Positions 37,381 through 46,741 of a stretch of 64,000 nucleotides of DNA are shown piece by piece. The DNA is taken from assembly GCF_002211305.1 (NCBI RefSeq), contig NZ_LOKW01000027.1:62001-126000 (forward strand). The letters are read 5' to 3'. Within the stretch, counting starts at the first letter, position 1. Each line of letters begins with the position of its first letter. Below the pieces are notes generated by a model, which worked only from the letters and a program-made list of their open reading frames with translations, had not been told where the DNA came from and made no database searches. Both the position numbers and the translations under genes were made by a program. Source of the DNA: Rhizobium sp. R634. Its GTDB lineage: Bacteria > Pseudomonadota > Alphaproteobacteria > Rhizobiales > Rhizobiaceae.

Positions 37381-37452
37381 GAGATATTTTGTGATATGCA
37401 AGAGGAAAGTCGGTTTATGTGGCGAATTCCATTCGTGCAAAAGGAATAGGCA

Positions 37453-38208
37453 ATGAAGCGTTCCGGGGAGATGAAGCGCGAGCTGGCGGGAAATGACAGC
37501 ACGCCCCTTTATGCCGGCGTCAAACAGGTGATCCTCGATCGCATCCATAGCGGCGAATGGCCGCCGAAATATCGGGTGCCGTCGGAAAACGAGCTGGTGG
37601 TCGAGCTCGGCGTCAGCAAGATGACCGCCAACCGGGCGCTGCGCGAACTCGCCAATGAAGGCGAACTCGTCCGCATCCAGGGCGTCGGCTCCTTTGTTGC
37701 CGAGCGCAAGGGCTATTCGGCACTGTTCGAAGTGCGCAACATTGCCGAGGAAATCGCCGAGCGCGGCCATGAACACCAGGCGTCGGTTGTCGTTCTGGCC
37801 CGGGAAACAGCCTCTCCCGAAGTGGCGGACGCGCTGGAGCTTCCCATCGGCGCGGCGGTTTTTCACTCACTGATCGTGCACAGCGAAAACGGCGTCCCGG
37901 TGCAGATCGAGGACCGGTTCGTCCATCCGGAGGCCGCACCCGAATATCTCGATCAGGATTTCACGACGCTGACACCGAACGCCTATCTGACCGCCGCCGC
38001 CCCGCTCAGCGGCTCCGAGCACGTGGTCGAGGCGGCGATGCCGCAGGCCTGGGAATGCAAGCTGCTGACCATCCTGAAGACCGAGCCGTGCCTGACGATC
38101 CGCCGGCGCACATGGTCCGCAAAACAGGTGGTATCAACCGCTCGCCTCGTCTATCCCGGCTATCGCTATCGGCTGGAAGCGCGCAGCGGCAAGATGTTCG
38201 AAGAGTAA
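37453..38208 (+). CDS. hutC: HutC-type GntR regulator, first copy
   Basis: The product is 251 residues. Residues about 20-85 form a GntR winged helix (YRVPSENELVVELGVSKMTA, NRALRELANEGELVRIQGVG). Residues about 100-245 form a UTRA effector domain, which in HutC binds urocanate. The product is paralogous to the protein encoded at 38235. It is divergent from the amino-acid importer, which it probably represses. ATG 37453 follows GGAATAGG. An in-frame ATG at 37471 also has a site. Confidence 0.82.
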   Translation: MKRSGEMKRELAGNDSTPLYAGVKQVILDRIHSGEWPPKYRVPSENELVVELGVSKMTANRALRELANEGELVRIQGVGSFVAERKGYSALFEVRNIAEEIAERGHEHQASVVVLARETASPEVADALELPIGAAVFHSLIVHSENGVPVQIEDRFVHPEAAPEYLDQDFTTLTPNAYLTAAAPLSGSEHVVEAAMPQAWECKLLTILKTEPCLTIRRRTWSAKQVVSTARLVYPGYRYRLEARSGKMFEE

Positions 38209-38234
38209 AACACCGGATATCTTGTATATGGAAC

Positions 38235-38993
38235 CTACTGCGACGCCGGCGTGAAACGCGCCACCAGCGCGTGACGGTCGCCGGGATAGGTAAAGCGTAC
38301 ATGTGTCACCGGCCCGGCGCCGCTCCAGGTCCGGCGTTCGACGACGAGGCAGGCGGTGTTTCGCGGGATGTCGAGAGCCGTGGCGAGCTCGGCGCTCGCG
38401 GATATGGCATGGATCCGGTGCTCGGCCGCACTCCACGGCACCTGATTGAGCAGCCAGGGGCCTGGCGCCACCGTCAGGAAATCGGCATCGGCGGCTTCCG
38501 GCACGGTTTCGAGGCTGATCAGCCGCTCCTCCAGACAGAAGGGCCGCGCGCCGGCATTGTGGATGCATATCACCTCGACCACCGAAGAGGCGGCCGGCAG
38601 TTCCAGCCGGCGGCTGTCTTCCGCCTTGGCCTTGCGGCTCACCTTCTTCGAAACCGCATAGGAATAGGGCAGGTTCAGCGATTGCACCTCGGCCTTGATG
38701 TCGTGGATTTCGAGAATCGCCGACTGCGCCTGCGGCTGGGTGACGAAGCTGCCGGATTTCTTGCGGCGCTCGATGAGGCCGGCCTTGGCGAGCTGGGTTA
38801 GAACCTTGTTCACCGTCATGCGCGAGACGTCATACTGCGTGGCGAGATCGACCTCGAAGGGAATGCGATGCCCCGGCGGCCATTCGCCCGAGACGATACG
38901 GCCCTCGATCTCGCCCAGGATGCGCTGGTGCAAGGTGGGATCCTTGCTTTGGTTCATCGCCACGTTCCGATTGGTCCCCCGATCTAAATCCAA
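38235..38993 (-). CDS. hutC: HutC-type GntR regulator, second copy
   Basis: The product is 252 residues with the same GntR plus UTRA architecture (GHRIPFEVDLATQYDVSRMTV). It lies 24 bp after hutF in the leftward hutF-hutC pair and is convergent with the first hutC-like gene (26 bp apart). This is the copy expected to repress hutF/hutC and hutIHGUD through the palindrome at 40447. Urocanate as inducer follows from the family. Confidence 0.85.
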   Translation of the reverse strand: MDLDRGTNRNVAMNQSKDPTLHQRILGEIEGRIVSGEWPPGHRIPFEVDLATQYDVSRMTVNKVLTQLAKAGLIERRKKSGSFVTQPQAQSAILEIHDIKAEVQSLNLPYSYAVSKKVSRKAKAEDSRRLELPAASSVVEVICIHNAGARPFCLEERLISLETVPEAADADFLTVAPGPWLLNQVPWSAAEHRIHAISASAELATALDIPRNTACLVVERRTWSGAGPVTHVRFTYPGDRHALVARFTPASQ

Positions 38994-39017
38994 TACCCGG
39001 CTGTGAAAAGCTCTTTT

Positions 39018-40364
39018 TCAGGCAGCCAGCAATTCGCCCATCGCGGCAAGGAAACGGCGGTCGATCGCCTCGCGCTTGAGATGACGCCCGCCCGCCACCT
39101 GCTTGCGGCCGCGTGTCCAGACGCAATCGACCGAAACGCCGCCGGCAAACAGCCAGTGATCGAGGATCTGATCGCCGGAGAGATAGGGAACGGCCGAAAT
39201 ATCGAGCGAAACGAGATCGGCGTGATGGCCTTCGGCGAGACCGGCCGGGGCCTTGAGCGCCGCGCCGCCGCCGGCAAGCGCCTCTGTGAACAGACGAAGC
39301 GCCGTCGAGCCGCCGGGGGCTGCGATGACGTTGCGGGCGCGCAACGCCAGGCGCTGCGAATATTCGAGTTGGCGCAGTTCCTCCGGCACCGAGATCAGCA
39401 CGTTGGAATCCGAACCGATGCCGTAACGTCCGCCTTCTTCGAGGAAAAGCGGCGCGGCAAAGGCCCCGTCGCCGAGATTGGCTTCGGTGATCGGGCAGAG
39501 CCCGGCAATCGCGCCGCTCTTCGCCATCCGCCGCGTCTCGTCTTCGGTCATATGGGTCGCATGGATCAGGCACCAGCGCTCATCCACAGGCATGTGATCG
39601 AGCAGCCATTCCACCGGCCGCGCGTCGGACCAGGCAACGCAGTCCTCGACCTCCTTCACCTGCTCGGCGACATGGATGTGGATCGGACCGTCGCCGGCCA
39701 TCGGCACGAGCTTTGCCAACTCCTCGGGTGTCGTGGCGCGCAGGCTGTGCGGCGCGAGCCCGAGTTCGGCGCCGTCGAGCCGGCCGGTCACCGCCCGGCA
39801 TCCCTCCATCAGCCTTTCGAAGCTTTCGAGCGAATTGATGAAGCGCCGCTGGCCGTCGATCGGCGCTGCGCCGCCGAAGCCGGAATGGGCATAGAAGACC
39901 GGCAGTAGGGTCAGGCCGATGCCGGTCTCTTCGCTTGCAGCGCCGATGCGCTCGGCAAGCTCGGCAATATTGGCGTAGGCCGTGCCGTCCTTGTCATGAT
40001 GGAGATAGTGGAACTCCCCGACGCGCGAAAATCCGGTCTCCAGCATTTCCGCATAGAGCTTGGCGGCAACCGCCTCGACATGCTCCGGCGTCATCGCCAG
40101 GGCGAACTTGTACATGACGGTGCGCCAGCTCCAGAAGCTGTCGTTTGCCGGGCCGCGCACTTCGGCAAGACCGGCCATCGCCCGCTGGAAGGCATGGCTG
40201 TGCAGATTGCCCATGGCAGGAACGATCAGAGCGTGGCGTTCGTCGCCGGCCTCCGGAGAAACGCCCGCTTCGATCCGTGCGATCCGCCCGGCTTCGAGCG
40301 TCAGCCGCACATTCTTCTGCCAGCCTTGCGGTGTCAGCGCCGTGCCTGCGTGAAGTGTGGTCAT
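39018..40364 (-). CDS. hutF: formimidoylglutamate deiminase
   Basis: The product is a 448-residue amidohydrolase that converts N-formiminoglutamate to N-formylglutamate and ammonia, the fourth step of the five-step histidine route. Metal ligands are visible in NLHSHAFQRA, HIHVAEQ, LIHATHMTEDE and GSDSNV. Its presence with hutG shows that this organism uses the HutF/HutG branch rather than direct formiminoglutamase. It is leftward, divergent from hutI and followed by hutC. Confidence 0.9.
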   Translation of the reverse strand: MTTLHAGTALTPQGWQKNVRLTLEAGRIARIEAGVSPEAGDERHALIVPAMGNLHSHAFQRAMAGLAEVRGPANDSFWSWRTVMYKFALAMTPEHVEAVAAKLYAEMLETGFSRVGEFHYLHHDKDGTAYANIAELAERIGAASEETGIGLTLLPVFYAHSGFGGAAPIDGQRRFINSLESFERLMEGCRAVTGRLDGAELGLAPHSLRATTPEELAKLVPMAGDGPIHIHVAEQVKEVEDCVAWSDARPVEWLLDHMPVDERWCLIHATHMTEDETRRMAKSGAIAGLCPITEANLGDGAFAAPLFLEEGGRYGIGSDSNVLISVPEELRQLEYSQRLALRARNVIAAPGGSTALRLFTEALAGGGAALKAPAGLAEGHHADLVSLDISAVPYLSGDQILDHWLFAGGVSVDCVWTRGRKQVAGGRHLKREAIDRRFLAAMGELLAA

Positions 40365-40446
40365 GACCTTCCTTTCCTCCTGCCCGCGCCCGCCGATCTT
40401 TCTTTTCCAGAAGAGCGCGCAAAATTTCTCTTGTCACCTGCTTATT

Positions 40447-40458
40447 ATGTATATACAT
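40447..40458. promoter_or_regulatory. HutC operator between hutF and hutI
   Basis: ATGTATATACAT is a perfect 12-bp palindrome in the 123-bp gap between the divergent hutF and hutI starts. It matches the TGTATATACA core known for HutC sites in enteric and pseudomonad hut operons. It should control both directions. Confidence 0.75.
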
Positions 40459-40487
40459 GTTTTGGCATAAGGAAAGGCGCAAAGCTG

Positions 40488-41750
40488 ATGACCGGGAACA
40501 ATTTTTCTGAACGTACCCCATCCGCCGACGTCAGGCCGGTGCTCTGGCGCAATGCGCGCCTGGCGACGCTCGCGCCTGACAAAGCAGGGCTCGGCATCGT
40601 TGAAAAGGGCGCCTTGCTCACCGAAAACGGCCGTATCGCCTTTGCCGGCGCCGAAAGCGAGCTGCCGGCATCGGCCATCGAGCACTCCGAGATCGTCGAT
40701 CTCGAATGCCGCTGGGTGACGCCTGGCCTCGTCGACTGCCACACCCATATCGTTCACGGCGGCAATCGCGCCCGCGAGTTCGAGATGCGCCTGGAGGGCG
40801 CGACCTATGAGGAGATCGCGCGCGCCGGCGGCGGCATCGTCTCCTCGGTCAAGGCGACCAATGCGCTGTCGGTCGAAGAACTCGTCGCCGAGGCCCTGCT
40901 GCGGCTCGACACTTTGCTTGCCGAAGGCGTGACCACGATCGAGATCAAATCCGGCTATGGGCTGAGCAGGCTCGGCGAAGTGAAGATGCTGCAAGGCGCC
41001 CGCCTTCTTGGCCACATCAGGCCCATCCGGGTCGCCACCAGCTATCTCGGCGCCCACGCGACGCCGGCGGAGTACAAGGGCCGCAACGGCGACTATCTCG
41101 ACGATGTCGTGCTGCCCGGCCTTGATGACGTGCATAATCTCGGCCTGGCCGATGCCGTCGACGGCTTCTGTGAAGGCATCGCCTTTTCCACGACCGAGAT
41201 CGCCCGCGTCTTCGACAAGGCGAAGGCGCTTGGCCTGCCGGTCAAGCTGCATGCCGAGCAGCTCTCCAATCTCGGCGGCGCCAAACTCGCAGCCAGCTAT
41301 GGTGCGCTGTCGGCCGACCATCTGGAATATCTCGACGCGGACGGCGTTACCGCGATGGCCGCTGCCGGCACCGTCGCCGTGCTGCTGCCCGGCGCCTTCT
41401 ACGCCATCCATGAGAAGCAGAAACCGCCGGTGGAGGCGCTGCGCCGGGCCGGCGTGCCGATCGCGATTGCCACCGATTGCAATCCGGGCACCTCGCCGCT
41501 GACCTCGATGCTGCTCACCATGAACATGTCGGCGACGCTGTTCGGCCTCACCGTCGAGGAATGTATCGCCGGCGCCACCCGCGAAGGTGCGCGCGCGCTC
41601 GGCCTCATCGGCGAGACCGGAACGCTCGAAGCCGGCAAGTCTGCCGACCTTGCCGTCTGGGATGTCGAGAGCCTCGCCGAGCTCGTCTACCGCATCGGCT
41701 TCAACCCACTTCATGCACGCGTCTTCAAGGGCGAAAGGAACGGCCGATGA
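40488..41750 (+). CDS. hutI: imidazolonepropionase
   Basis: The product is 420 residues that hydrolyse 4-imidazolone-5-propionate to formiminoglutamate. Amidohydrolase metal ligands appear in DCHTHIVHGG, KLHAEQL and ATDCNPGTSPL. The ATG at 40488 has AAGGAAAGG upstream. A much longer open frame upstream is rejected because it runs back through hutF on the other strand. The stop overlaps the hutH start (ATGA). Confidence 0.92.
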   Translation: MTGNNFSERTPSADVRPVLWRNARLATLAPDKAGLGIVEKGALLTENGRIAFAGAESELPASAIEHSEIVDLECRWVTPGLVDCHTHIVHGGNRAREFEMRLEGATYEEIARAGGGIVSSVKATNALSVEELVAEALLRLDTLLAEGVTTIEIKSGYGLSRLGEVKMLQGARLLGHIRPIRVATSYLGAHATPAEYKGRNGDYLDDVVLPGLDDVHNLGLADAVDGFCEGIAFSTTEIARVFDKAKALGLPVKLHAEQLSNLGGAKLAASYGALSADHLEYLDADGVTAMAAAGTVAVLLPGAFYAIHEKQKPPVEALRRAGVPIAIATDCNPGTSPLTSMLLTMNMSATLFGLTVEECIAGATREGARALGLIGETGTLEAGKSADLAVWDVESLAELVYRIGFNPLHARVFKGERNGR

Positions 41751-43282
41751 CCATTACGCTCCACCCGGGCTCTGTCTCGCTTAAGGACCTGGAAATCATC
41801 TATTGGACCGGCGAGCCGGCAAGGCTCGATCCCGCCTTCGATGCCGGCATCGCCAAGGCCGCCGCCCGCATCGCCGAGATCGCCGCCGGCAACGCGCCGG
41901 TCTATGGCATCAACACCGGCTTCGGCAAACTCGCCTCGATCAAGATCGACAGCGCCGATGTCGCCACGCTGCAGCGCAATCTCATCCTGTCGCATTGCTG
42001 CGGCGTCGGCGCGCCGTTGCCGGAAAATATCGTGCGGCTGATCATGGCGCTGAAGCTGGTTTCGCTCGGCCGCGGCGCCTCCGGCGTGCGGCTGGAGCTG
42101 GTGCGGCTGATCGAAGGCATGCTTGAGAAAGGCGTCATCCCGCTGATTCCGGAAAAGGGCTCGGTCGGCGCCTCCGGCGATCTTGCGCCCCTCGCCCATC
42201 TGGCGGCGGTGATGATGGGCGAGGCCGAAGCCTTCTTCGCCGGCGAACGTCTTTCCGGCGCCGAGGCCCTCGCAAGGGCCGGGCTGAAGCCCGTCGCGCT
42301 CGCCGCCAAGGAGGGCCTGGCGCTGATCAACGGCACGCAGACCTCGACGGCGCTGGCGCTTGCCGGCCTCTTCCGCGCCCACCGCGCCGCTCAGTCGGCG
42401 CTGATCACCGGCGCCATGTCGACCGACGCGGCGATGGGCTCCTCGGCGCCCTTCCACGCCGATATCCATACACTGCGTGGCCATAAGGGACAGATCGATA
42501 CCGCAGCCGCGCTTCGCGCCCTGCTCGAAAACTCCATCATTCGCCAGAGCCATATCGAGGGCGACGAGCGCGTGCAGGATCCCTATTGCATCCGCTGCCA
42601 GCCGCAGGTCGACGGCGCCTGCCTCGACCTCTTGCGTTCGGTCGCCCGCACGCTGGAAATCGAGGCCAATGCGGTCACCGACAATCCGCTGGTTCTGTCG
42701 GACAATTCGGTCGTCTCGGGCGGCAATTTCCACGCCGAACCCGTCGCCTTCGCCGCCGACCAGATCGCGCTTGCCATCTGCGAGATCGGCGCGATCTCAC
42801 AGCGCCGCATCGCGCTGCTGGTCGATCCGACGCTGTCCTACGGCCTGCCGGCCTTCCTCGCCAAGAAGCCCGGCCTGAACTCCGGCCTGATGATCGCTGA
42901 AGTCACCTCGGCGGCGCTGATGTCTGAGAACAAGCAGATGTCGCACCCGGCCTCGGTCGATTCGACGCCGACCTCGGCCAATCAGGAAGACCATGTCTCG
43001 ATGGCCTGCCACGGCGCCCGCCGCCTTCTGCAGATGACCGAAAACCTGTTTTCCATCATCGGCATCGAGGCGCTGACCGCAGCCCAGGGCGTCGAACTGC
43101 GCGCGCCGTTGTCGACGAGCCCGGAGCTCTTGAAGGCGATCGCCGCGATCCGCAGCAAGGTTCCGAGCCTCGACATCGACCGCTACATGGCAAACGACCT
43201 CGCCGCCGCCGCCGAGCTGGTGGCAACGGGCGCGCTGAACGCCTCGGTTTCATCTGGCATCTTGCCGGTTCTGGAGGGTTGA
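41747..43282 (+). CDS. hutH: histidine ammonia-lyase
   Basis: The product is a 511-residue enzyme that removes ammonia from histidine to give urocanate. The MIO-forming triad A142-S143-G144 is intact in GSVGASGDLAPLAH. Y53 and Y280 and R283 sit at the same numbers as in the Pseudomonas putida enzyme. It is coupled to hutI by a 4-bp overlap. It is the functional counterpart of the MIO-less paralogue at 32580. Confidence 0.95.
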   Translation: MTITLHPGSVSLKDLEIIYWTGEPARLDPAFDAGIAKAAARIAEIAAGNAPVYGINTGFGKLASIKIDSADVATLQRNLILSHCCGVGAPLPENIVRLIMALKLVSLGRGASGVRLELVRLIEGMLEKGVIPLIPEKGSVGASGDLAPLAHLAAVMMGEAEAFFAGERLSGAEALARAGLKPVALAAKEGLALINGTQTSTALALAGLFRAHRAAQSALITGAMSTDAAMGSSAPFHADIHTLRGHKGQIDTAAALRALLENSIIRQSHIEGDERVQDPYCIRCQPQVDGACLDLLRSVARTLEIEANAVTDNPLVLSDNSVVSGGNFHAEPVAFAADQIALAICEIGAISQRRIALLVDPTLSYGLPAFLAKKPGLNSGLMIAEVTSAALMSENKQMSHPASVDSTPTSANQEDHVSMACHGARRLLQMTENLFSIIGIEALTAAQGVELRAPLSTSPELLKAIAAIRSKVPSLDIDRYMANDLAAAAELVATGALNASVSSGILPVLEG

Positions 43283-43302
43283 TCGTGATGTTTGTGCACT
43301 TG

Positions 43303-43456
43303 GTACCCCCCTCTGCCCTGCCGGGCATCTCCCCCACAAGGGGGGAGATCGACTCGCGGGTGGAATCTCCCCAAACAATCGATGCTGGAACGAGCGGGAC
43401 CGCCCAGCTGATCTCCCCCCTTGTGGGGGAGATGTCCGGCAGGACAGAGGGGGGTA
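43303..43456. repeat. RIME-like palindromic element between hutH and hutG
   Basis: Left arm 43303-43350 and right arm 43410-43456 are long imperfect inverted copies (CTCCCCCACAAGGGGGGAGA against CTCCCCCCTTGTGGGGGAGA, with CTGCCCTGCCGGGCATC against GATGTCCGGCAGGACAG). Such mosaic palindromes are common in Rhizobium intergenic DNA. It fills most of the hutH-hutG gap and would form a strong hairpin in the hut transcript. Confidence 0.8.
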
Positions 43457-43484
43457 ATGCCCGAGACGCCGGAGCTCTTTGCTT

Positions 43485-44288
43485 ATGACCGAACCATACG
43501 AAATCCATCGGAGCACCTCCCCTGTCATCCTCGCCTTCCCCCACACCGGCACCGACGTCCCGCCGGCGATTTACGATCGCCTCAACGACAACGGCCGGAT
43601 CCTCGCCGATACCGACTGGCACATCCACGAGCTCTATGACGGGCTGCTCGATGACGCGACGACCGTGCGCGCCACCTTCCACCGCTACGTGATCGACGCC
43701 AATCGCGATCCCGCCGGCGTCAGCCTCTATCCCGGCCAGAACACCACCGGTCTCGTCCCGGAAACGGACTTCGACGGCAAGGCGATCTGGAAGGATGGGC
43801 AGGCGCCCGACGAGCCCGATATCGCGGCGCGGCTCAGGGATTTTCATGCGCCCTATCATGCGGCTCTTGCCGCCGAGATCGAGCGCGTCAGAGCAATCCA
43901 CGGCGTGGCCGTCCTCTATGATTGCCACTCGATCCGCTCGCATATTCCCTTCCTCTTCGAAGGCAAGCTGCCGGATTTCAACATCGGCACCGATATGAGC
44001 AAGACCTGCGACGGCGCCATCGAGCAGGCGACGCTCACCGTCGTCGAAGCCGCGCAAGGCTATGACAGCGTGCTCAACGGCCGCTTCAAGGGCGGCTGGA
44101 CGACCCGCCATTACGGCAGGCCGGAGATCGGCGTGCATGCGATCCAGATGGAGCTCGCGCAATCGACCCATCTGCAAAGCGAGGTGCCGCCCTTTGCCTA
44201 TGACGCCGCCAAGGCCGACAGGCTTCGCATCCATCTCAAAGACATTCTGGTGCGCATCGAGCAGATCGCACCCGGCCTGAAACGATAA
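43485..44288 (+). CDS. hutG: N-formylglutamate deformylase
   Basis: The product is 267 residues of the N-formylglutamate amidohydrolase family. It hydrolyses N-formylglutamate to glutamate and formate, the last step of the pathway. Conserved elements include FPHTGTDVPP, DTDWHIHELYD, DANRDPAG and LYDCHSIRSHIP. ATG 43485 is taken. A TTG at 43479 is also in frame with a GGAG site. It is separated from hutH by a palindromic element but remains in the operon. Confidence 0.9.
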   Translation: MTEPYEIHRSTSPVILAFPHTGTDVPPAIYDRLNDNGRILADTDWHIHELYDGLLDDATTVRATFHRYVIDANRDPAGVSLYPGQNTTGLVPETDFDGKAIWKDGQAPDEPDIAARLRDFHAPYHAALAAEIERVRAIHGVAVLYDCHSIRSHIPFLFEGKLPDFNIGTDMSKTCDGAIEQATLTVVEAAQGYDSVLNGRFKGGWTTRHYGRPEIGVHAIQMELAQSTHLQSEVPPFAYDAAKADRLRIHLKDILVRIEQIAPGLKR

Positions 44289-44312
44289 CGATCACACGAC
44301 AGGGGAACCGCC

Positions 44313-45986
44313 ATGAGCAATCCACGCCATAACATCCGCGAAATCCGCGCGCCCCGCGGCAACGAGCTCAATGCCAAGAGCTGGATGACCGAAGCGCCGC
44401 TGCGCATGCTGATGAACAATCTCGACCCTGATGTCGCGGAAAATCCGAACGAGCTCGTCGTTTACGGCGGCATCGGCCGCGCCGCCCGCACCTGGGAGGA
44501 TTTCGACCGCATCGTAGCGACGCTGAAGACGCTGACGGAAGAAGAAACGCTGCTGGTGCAGTCCGGCAAGCCGGTCGGCGTTTTTCGTACCCACAAGGAT
44601 GCGCCGCGTGTGCTGATCGCCAATTCCAACCTCGTGCCGCATTGGGCGACCTGGGACCATTTCAACGAGCTGGATAAGAAGGGTCTTGCCATGTACGGCC
44701 AGATGACGGCCGGCTCGTGGATCTATATCGGCACGCAGGGCATCGTGCAGGGCACTTACGAGACCTTCGTCGAGGCCGGACGCCAGCATTACGGCGGCAA
44801 TCTCAAGGGCAAGTGGATTTTGACCGGCGGTCTCGGCGGCATGGGTGGCGCTCAGCCGCTCGCCGCCGTCATGGCCGGCGCCTGCTGCCTCGCCGTCGAA
44901 TGCAATCCCGATTCGATCGATTTCCGCCTGCGCACCCGCTATCTCGACGCCAAGGCCGAAACGCTCGACGAAGCGCTCGAGATGATCGACCGCTGGACCA
45001 AATCAGGCGAAGCCAAATCCGTCGGCCTGCTCGGCAATGCCGCCGAAATCCTGCCGGAAATGGTCCGTCGCGGCATCCGCCCCGACATGGTCACCGACCA
45101 GACCTCGGCCCACGACCCGATCAACGGCTACCTGCCGAAGGGCTGGACGATGGCCGAATGGAAGGCCAAGCGCGAAAGCGATCCGAAGGCGGTGGAAAAA
45201 GCGGCGCGCGCCTCGATGCGCGAGCATGTCGAAGCGATGATCGCCTTCTGGAACGCCGGCATTCCGACCCTCGACTACGGCAACAACATCCGCCAGGTCG
45301 CCAAGGAAGAAGGCTTGGAAAACGCCTTCGCCTTCCCCGGCTTCGTGCCGGCCTATATAAGACCGCTGTTCTGCCGCGGCATCGGCCCCTTCCGCTGGGC
45401 CGCCCTGTCAGGCGACCCGGAGGATATCTACAAGACCGATGCCAAGGTGAGGGAACTGACCCCCGGCAATACCCACCTGCACAACTGGCTCGACATGGCG
45501 AGAGAACGCATCGCCTTCCAGGGCCTGCCGGCGCGCATCTGCTGGGTCGGCCTCGGCGATCGTCACCGCCTGGCTCTCGCCTTCAATGAAATGGTCAGGA
45601 ATGGCGAGCTTTCCGCTCCGATCGTCATCGGCCGCGATCATCTCGATTCGGGTTCCGTCGCTTCGCCGAACCGCGAAACGGAAGCGATGAAGGACGGCTC
45701 GGACGCCGTCTCCGACTGGCCGCTTCTGAACGCCCTGCTCAACACCGCCTCGGGCGCCACCTGGGTATCGCTGCATCATGGCGGCGGCGTCGGCATGGGC
45801 TTCTCCCAGCATTCGGGCGTCGTCATCTGCGCCGATGGCACCGACGATGCGGCAAAGCGCCTCGAGCGGGTGCTCTGGAACGACCCGGCCACCGGCGTCA
45901 TGCGCCACGCCGATGCCGGCTACGACATCGCCCTCGACTGCGCGAGGGAAAAGGGCCTGCGCCTGCCGGGCATCCTCAGGAACTGA
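44313..45986 (+). CDS. hutU: urocanate hydratase
   Basis: The product is 557 residues, normal length for urocanase, which hydrates urocanate to imidazolonepropionate with bound NAD. The NAD-binding region GGLGGMGGAQPL and the active-site cysteine region ARICWVGLGDRHRLA are clear, as is HHGGGVGMGFSQHSG. It starts 24 bp after hutG. Confidence 0.95.
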   Translation: MSNPRHNIREIRAPRGNELNAKSWMTEAPLRMLMNNLDPDVAENPNELVVYGGIGRAARTWEDFDRIVATLKTLTEEETLLVQSGKPVGVFRTHKDAPRVLIANSNLVPHWATWDHFNELDKKGLAMYGQMTAGSWIYIGTQGIVQGTYETFVEAGRQHYGGNLKGKWILTGGLGGMGGAQPLAAVMAGACCLAVECNPDSIDFRLRTRYLDAKAETLDEALEMIDRWTKSGEAKSVGLLGNAAEILPEMVRRGIRPDMVTDQTSAHDPINGYLPKGWTMAEWKAKRESDPKAVEKAARASMREHVEAMIAFWNAGIPTLDYGNNIRQVAKEEGLENAFAFPGFVPAYIRPLFCRGIGPFRWAALSGDPEDIYKTDAKVRELTPGNTHLHNWLDMARERIAFQGLPARICWVGLGDRHRLALAFNEMVRNGELSAPIVIGRDHLDSGSVASPNRETEAMKDGSDAVSDWPLLNALLNTASGATWVSLHHGGGVGMGFSQHSGVVICADGTDDAAKRLERVLWNDPATGVMRHADAGYDIALDCAREKGLRLPGILRN

Positions 45987-45990
45987 GCCC

Positions 45991-46566
45991 ATGCGGATCC
46001 TGCACGCCAGCGATCATAAGCGGATGCCGTGGAAAAACGGCGGCGGCGAAACGGTGGAGATCGCCGTTTCGCCCGAAGAGGCCGGCCTTGCCGGCTTCGA
46101 CTGGCGCGTCAGCATGGCGACGGTTGCGACGGACGGACCGTTTTCGATCTTTCCCAGCATCGACCGCACGCTTGTGATTCTCGACGGCAACGGCATGGCG
46201 CTCGACATCGAAGGCCGCGCACCGGTGCTGCTGACGGTGGCGAGCGATCCCCTGGCCTTCCCGGCGGATGTTCCGGTCGCAGCCAGGCTTCAGGACGGCG
46301 CGATCACCGATCTCAACGTCATGACGCGCCGCCAAGGGCTCGCCCATACGCTCAGCCGGATCGAACTCGATGGCAGCAGCAGCATGCTGCTTCCAGCGCC
46401 GACATGCCTGTTGCTCTGCCACAGCGGCGTATTGTCATTCCGGCGCGGCGACGAGACCGGCGCGCTGGCAGCCGGCGATGCGTTGCTGATAGAGAATGCG
46501 GCCGGAGCCGAACTTGAAATCGACGGCGATGCAAAATGTTATCTCGTATCGATCACCGCCGGCTGA
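45991..46566 (+). CDS. hutD: HutD/Ves-family protein
   Basis: The product is 191 residues with the HutD cupin-like fold. It opens with KRMPWKNGGGETVEI, the family's conserved start. In Pseudomonas fluorescens, HutD moderates hut expression, and its structure suggests binding of a small pathway intermediate such as formylglutamate. It starts 4 bp after hutU, last in the hut operon. Confidence 0.87.
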   Translation: MRILHASDHKRMPWKNGGGETVEIAVSPEEAGLAGFDWRVSMATVATDGPFSIFPSIDRTLVILDGNGMALDIEGRAPVLLTVASDPLAFPADVPVAARLQDGAITDLNVMTRRQGLAHTLSRIELDGSSSMLLPAPTCLLLCHSGVLSFRRGDETGALAAGDALLIENAAGAELEIDGDAKCYLVSITAG

Positions 46567-46741
46567 CATTCCTGTAACATATTGAAATTAAAAATGAATA
46601 TGCGCCGGCCGCGGCCTCTCGCGCCGATCATTTTCATATCGGGCCATGGACGGCATTCCCGCTTTCGGTCTAAACTTTGCCTTTGTGATGCAAAAGAAGA
46701 CCTAGACTGCCCGCAACTTCAGGGGCAGCAGGGGAGAAGGC

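Noticed and set aside
41477..41746. N-terminal extension of hutH
   Set aside because: It runs through hutI in another frame; the ATG at 41747 gives catalytic residue numbers identical to the P. putida enzyme.
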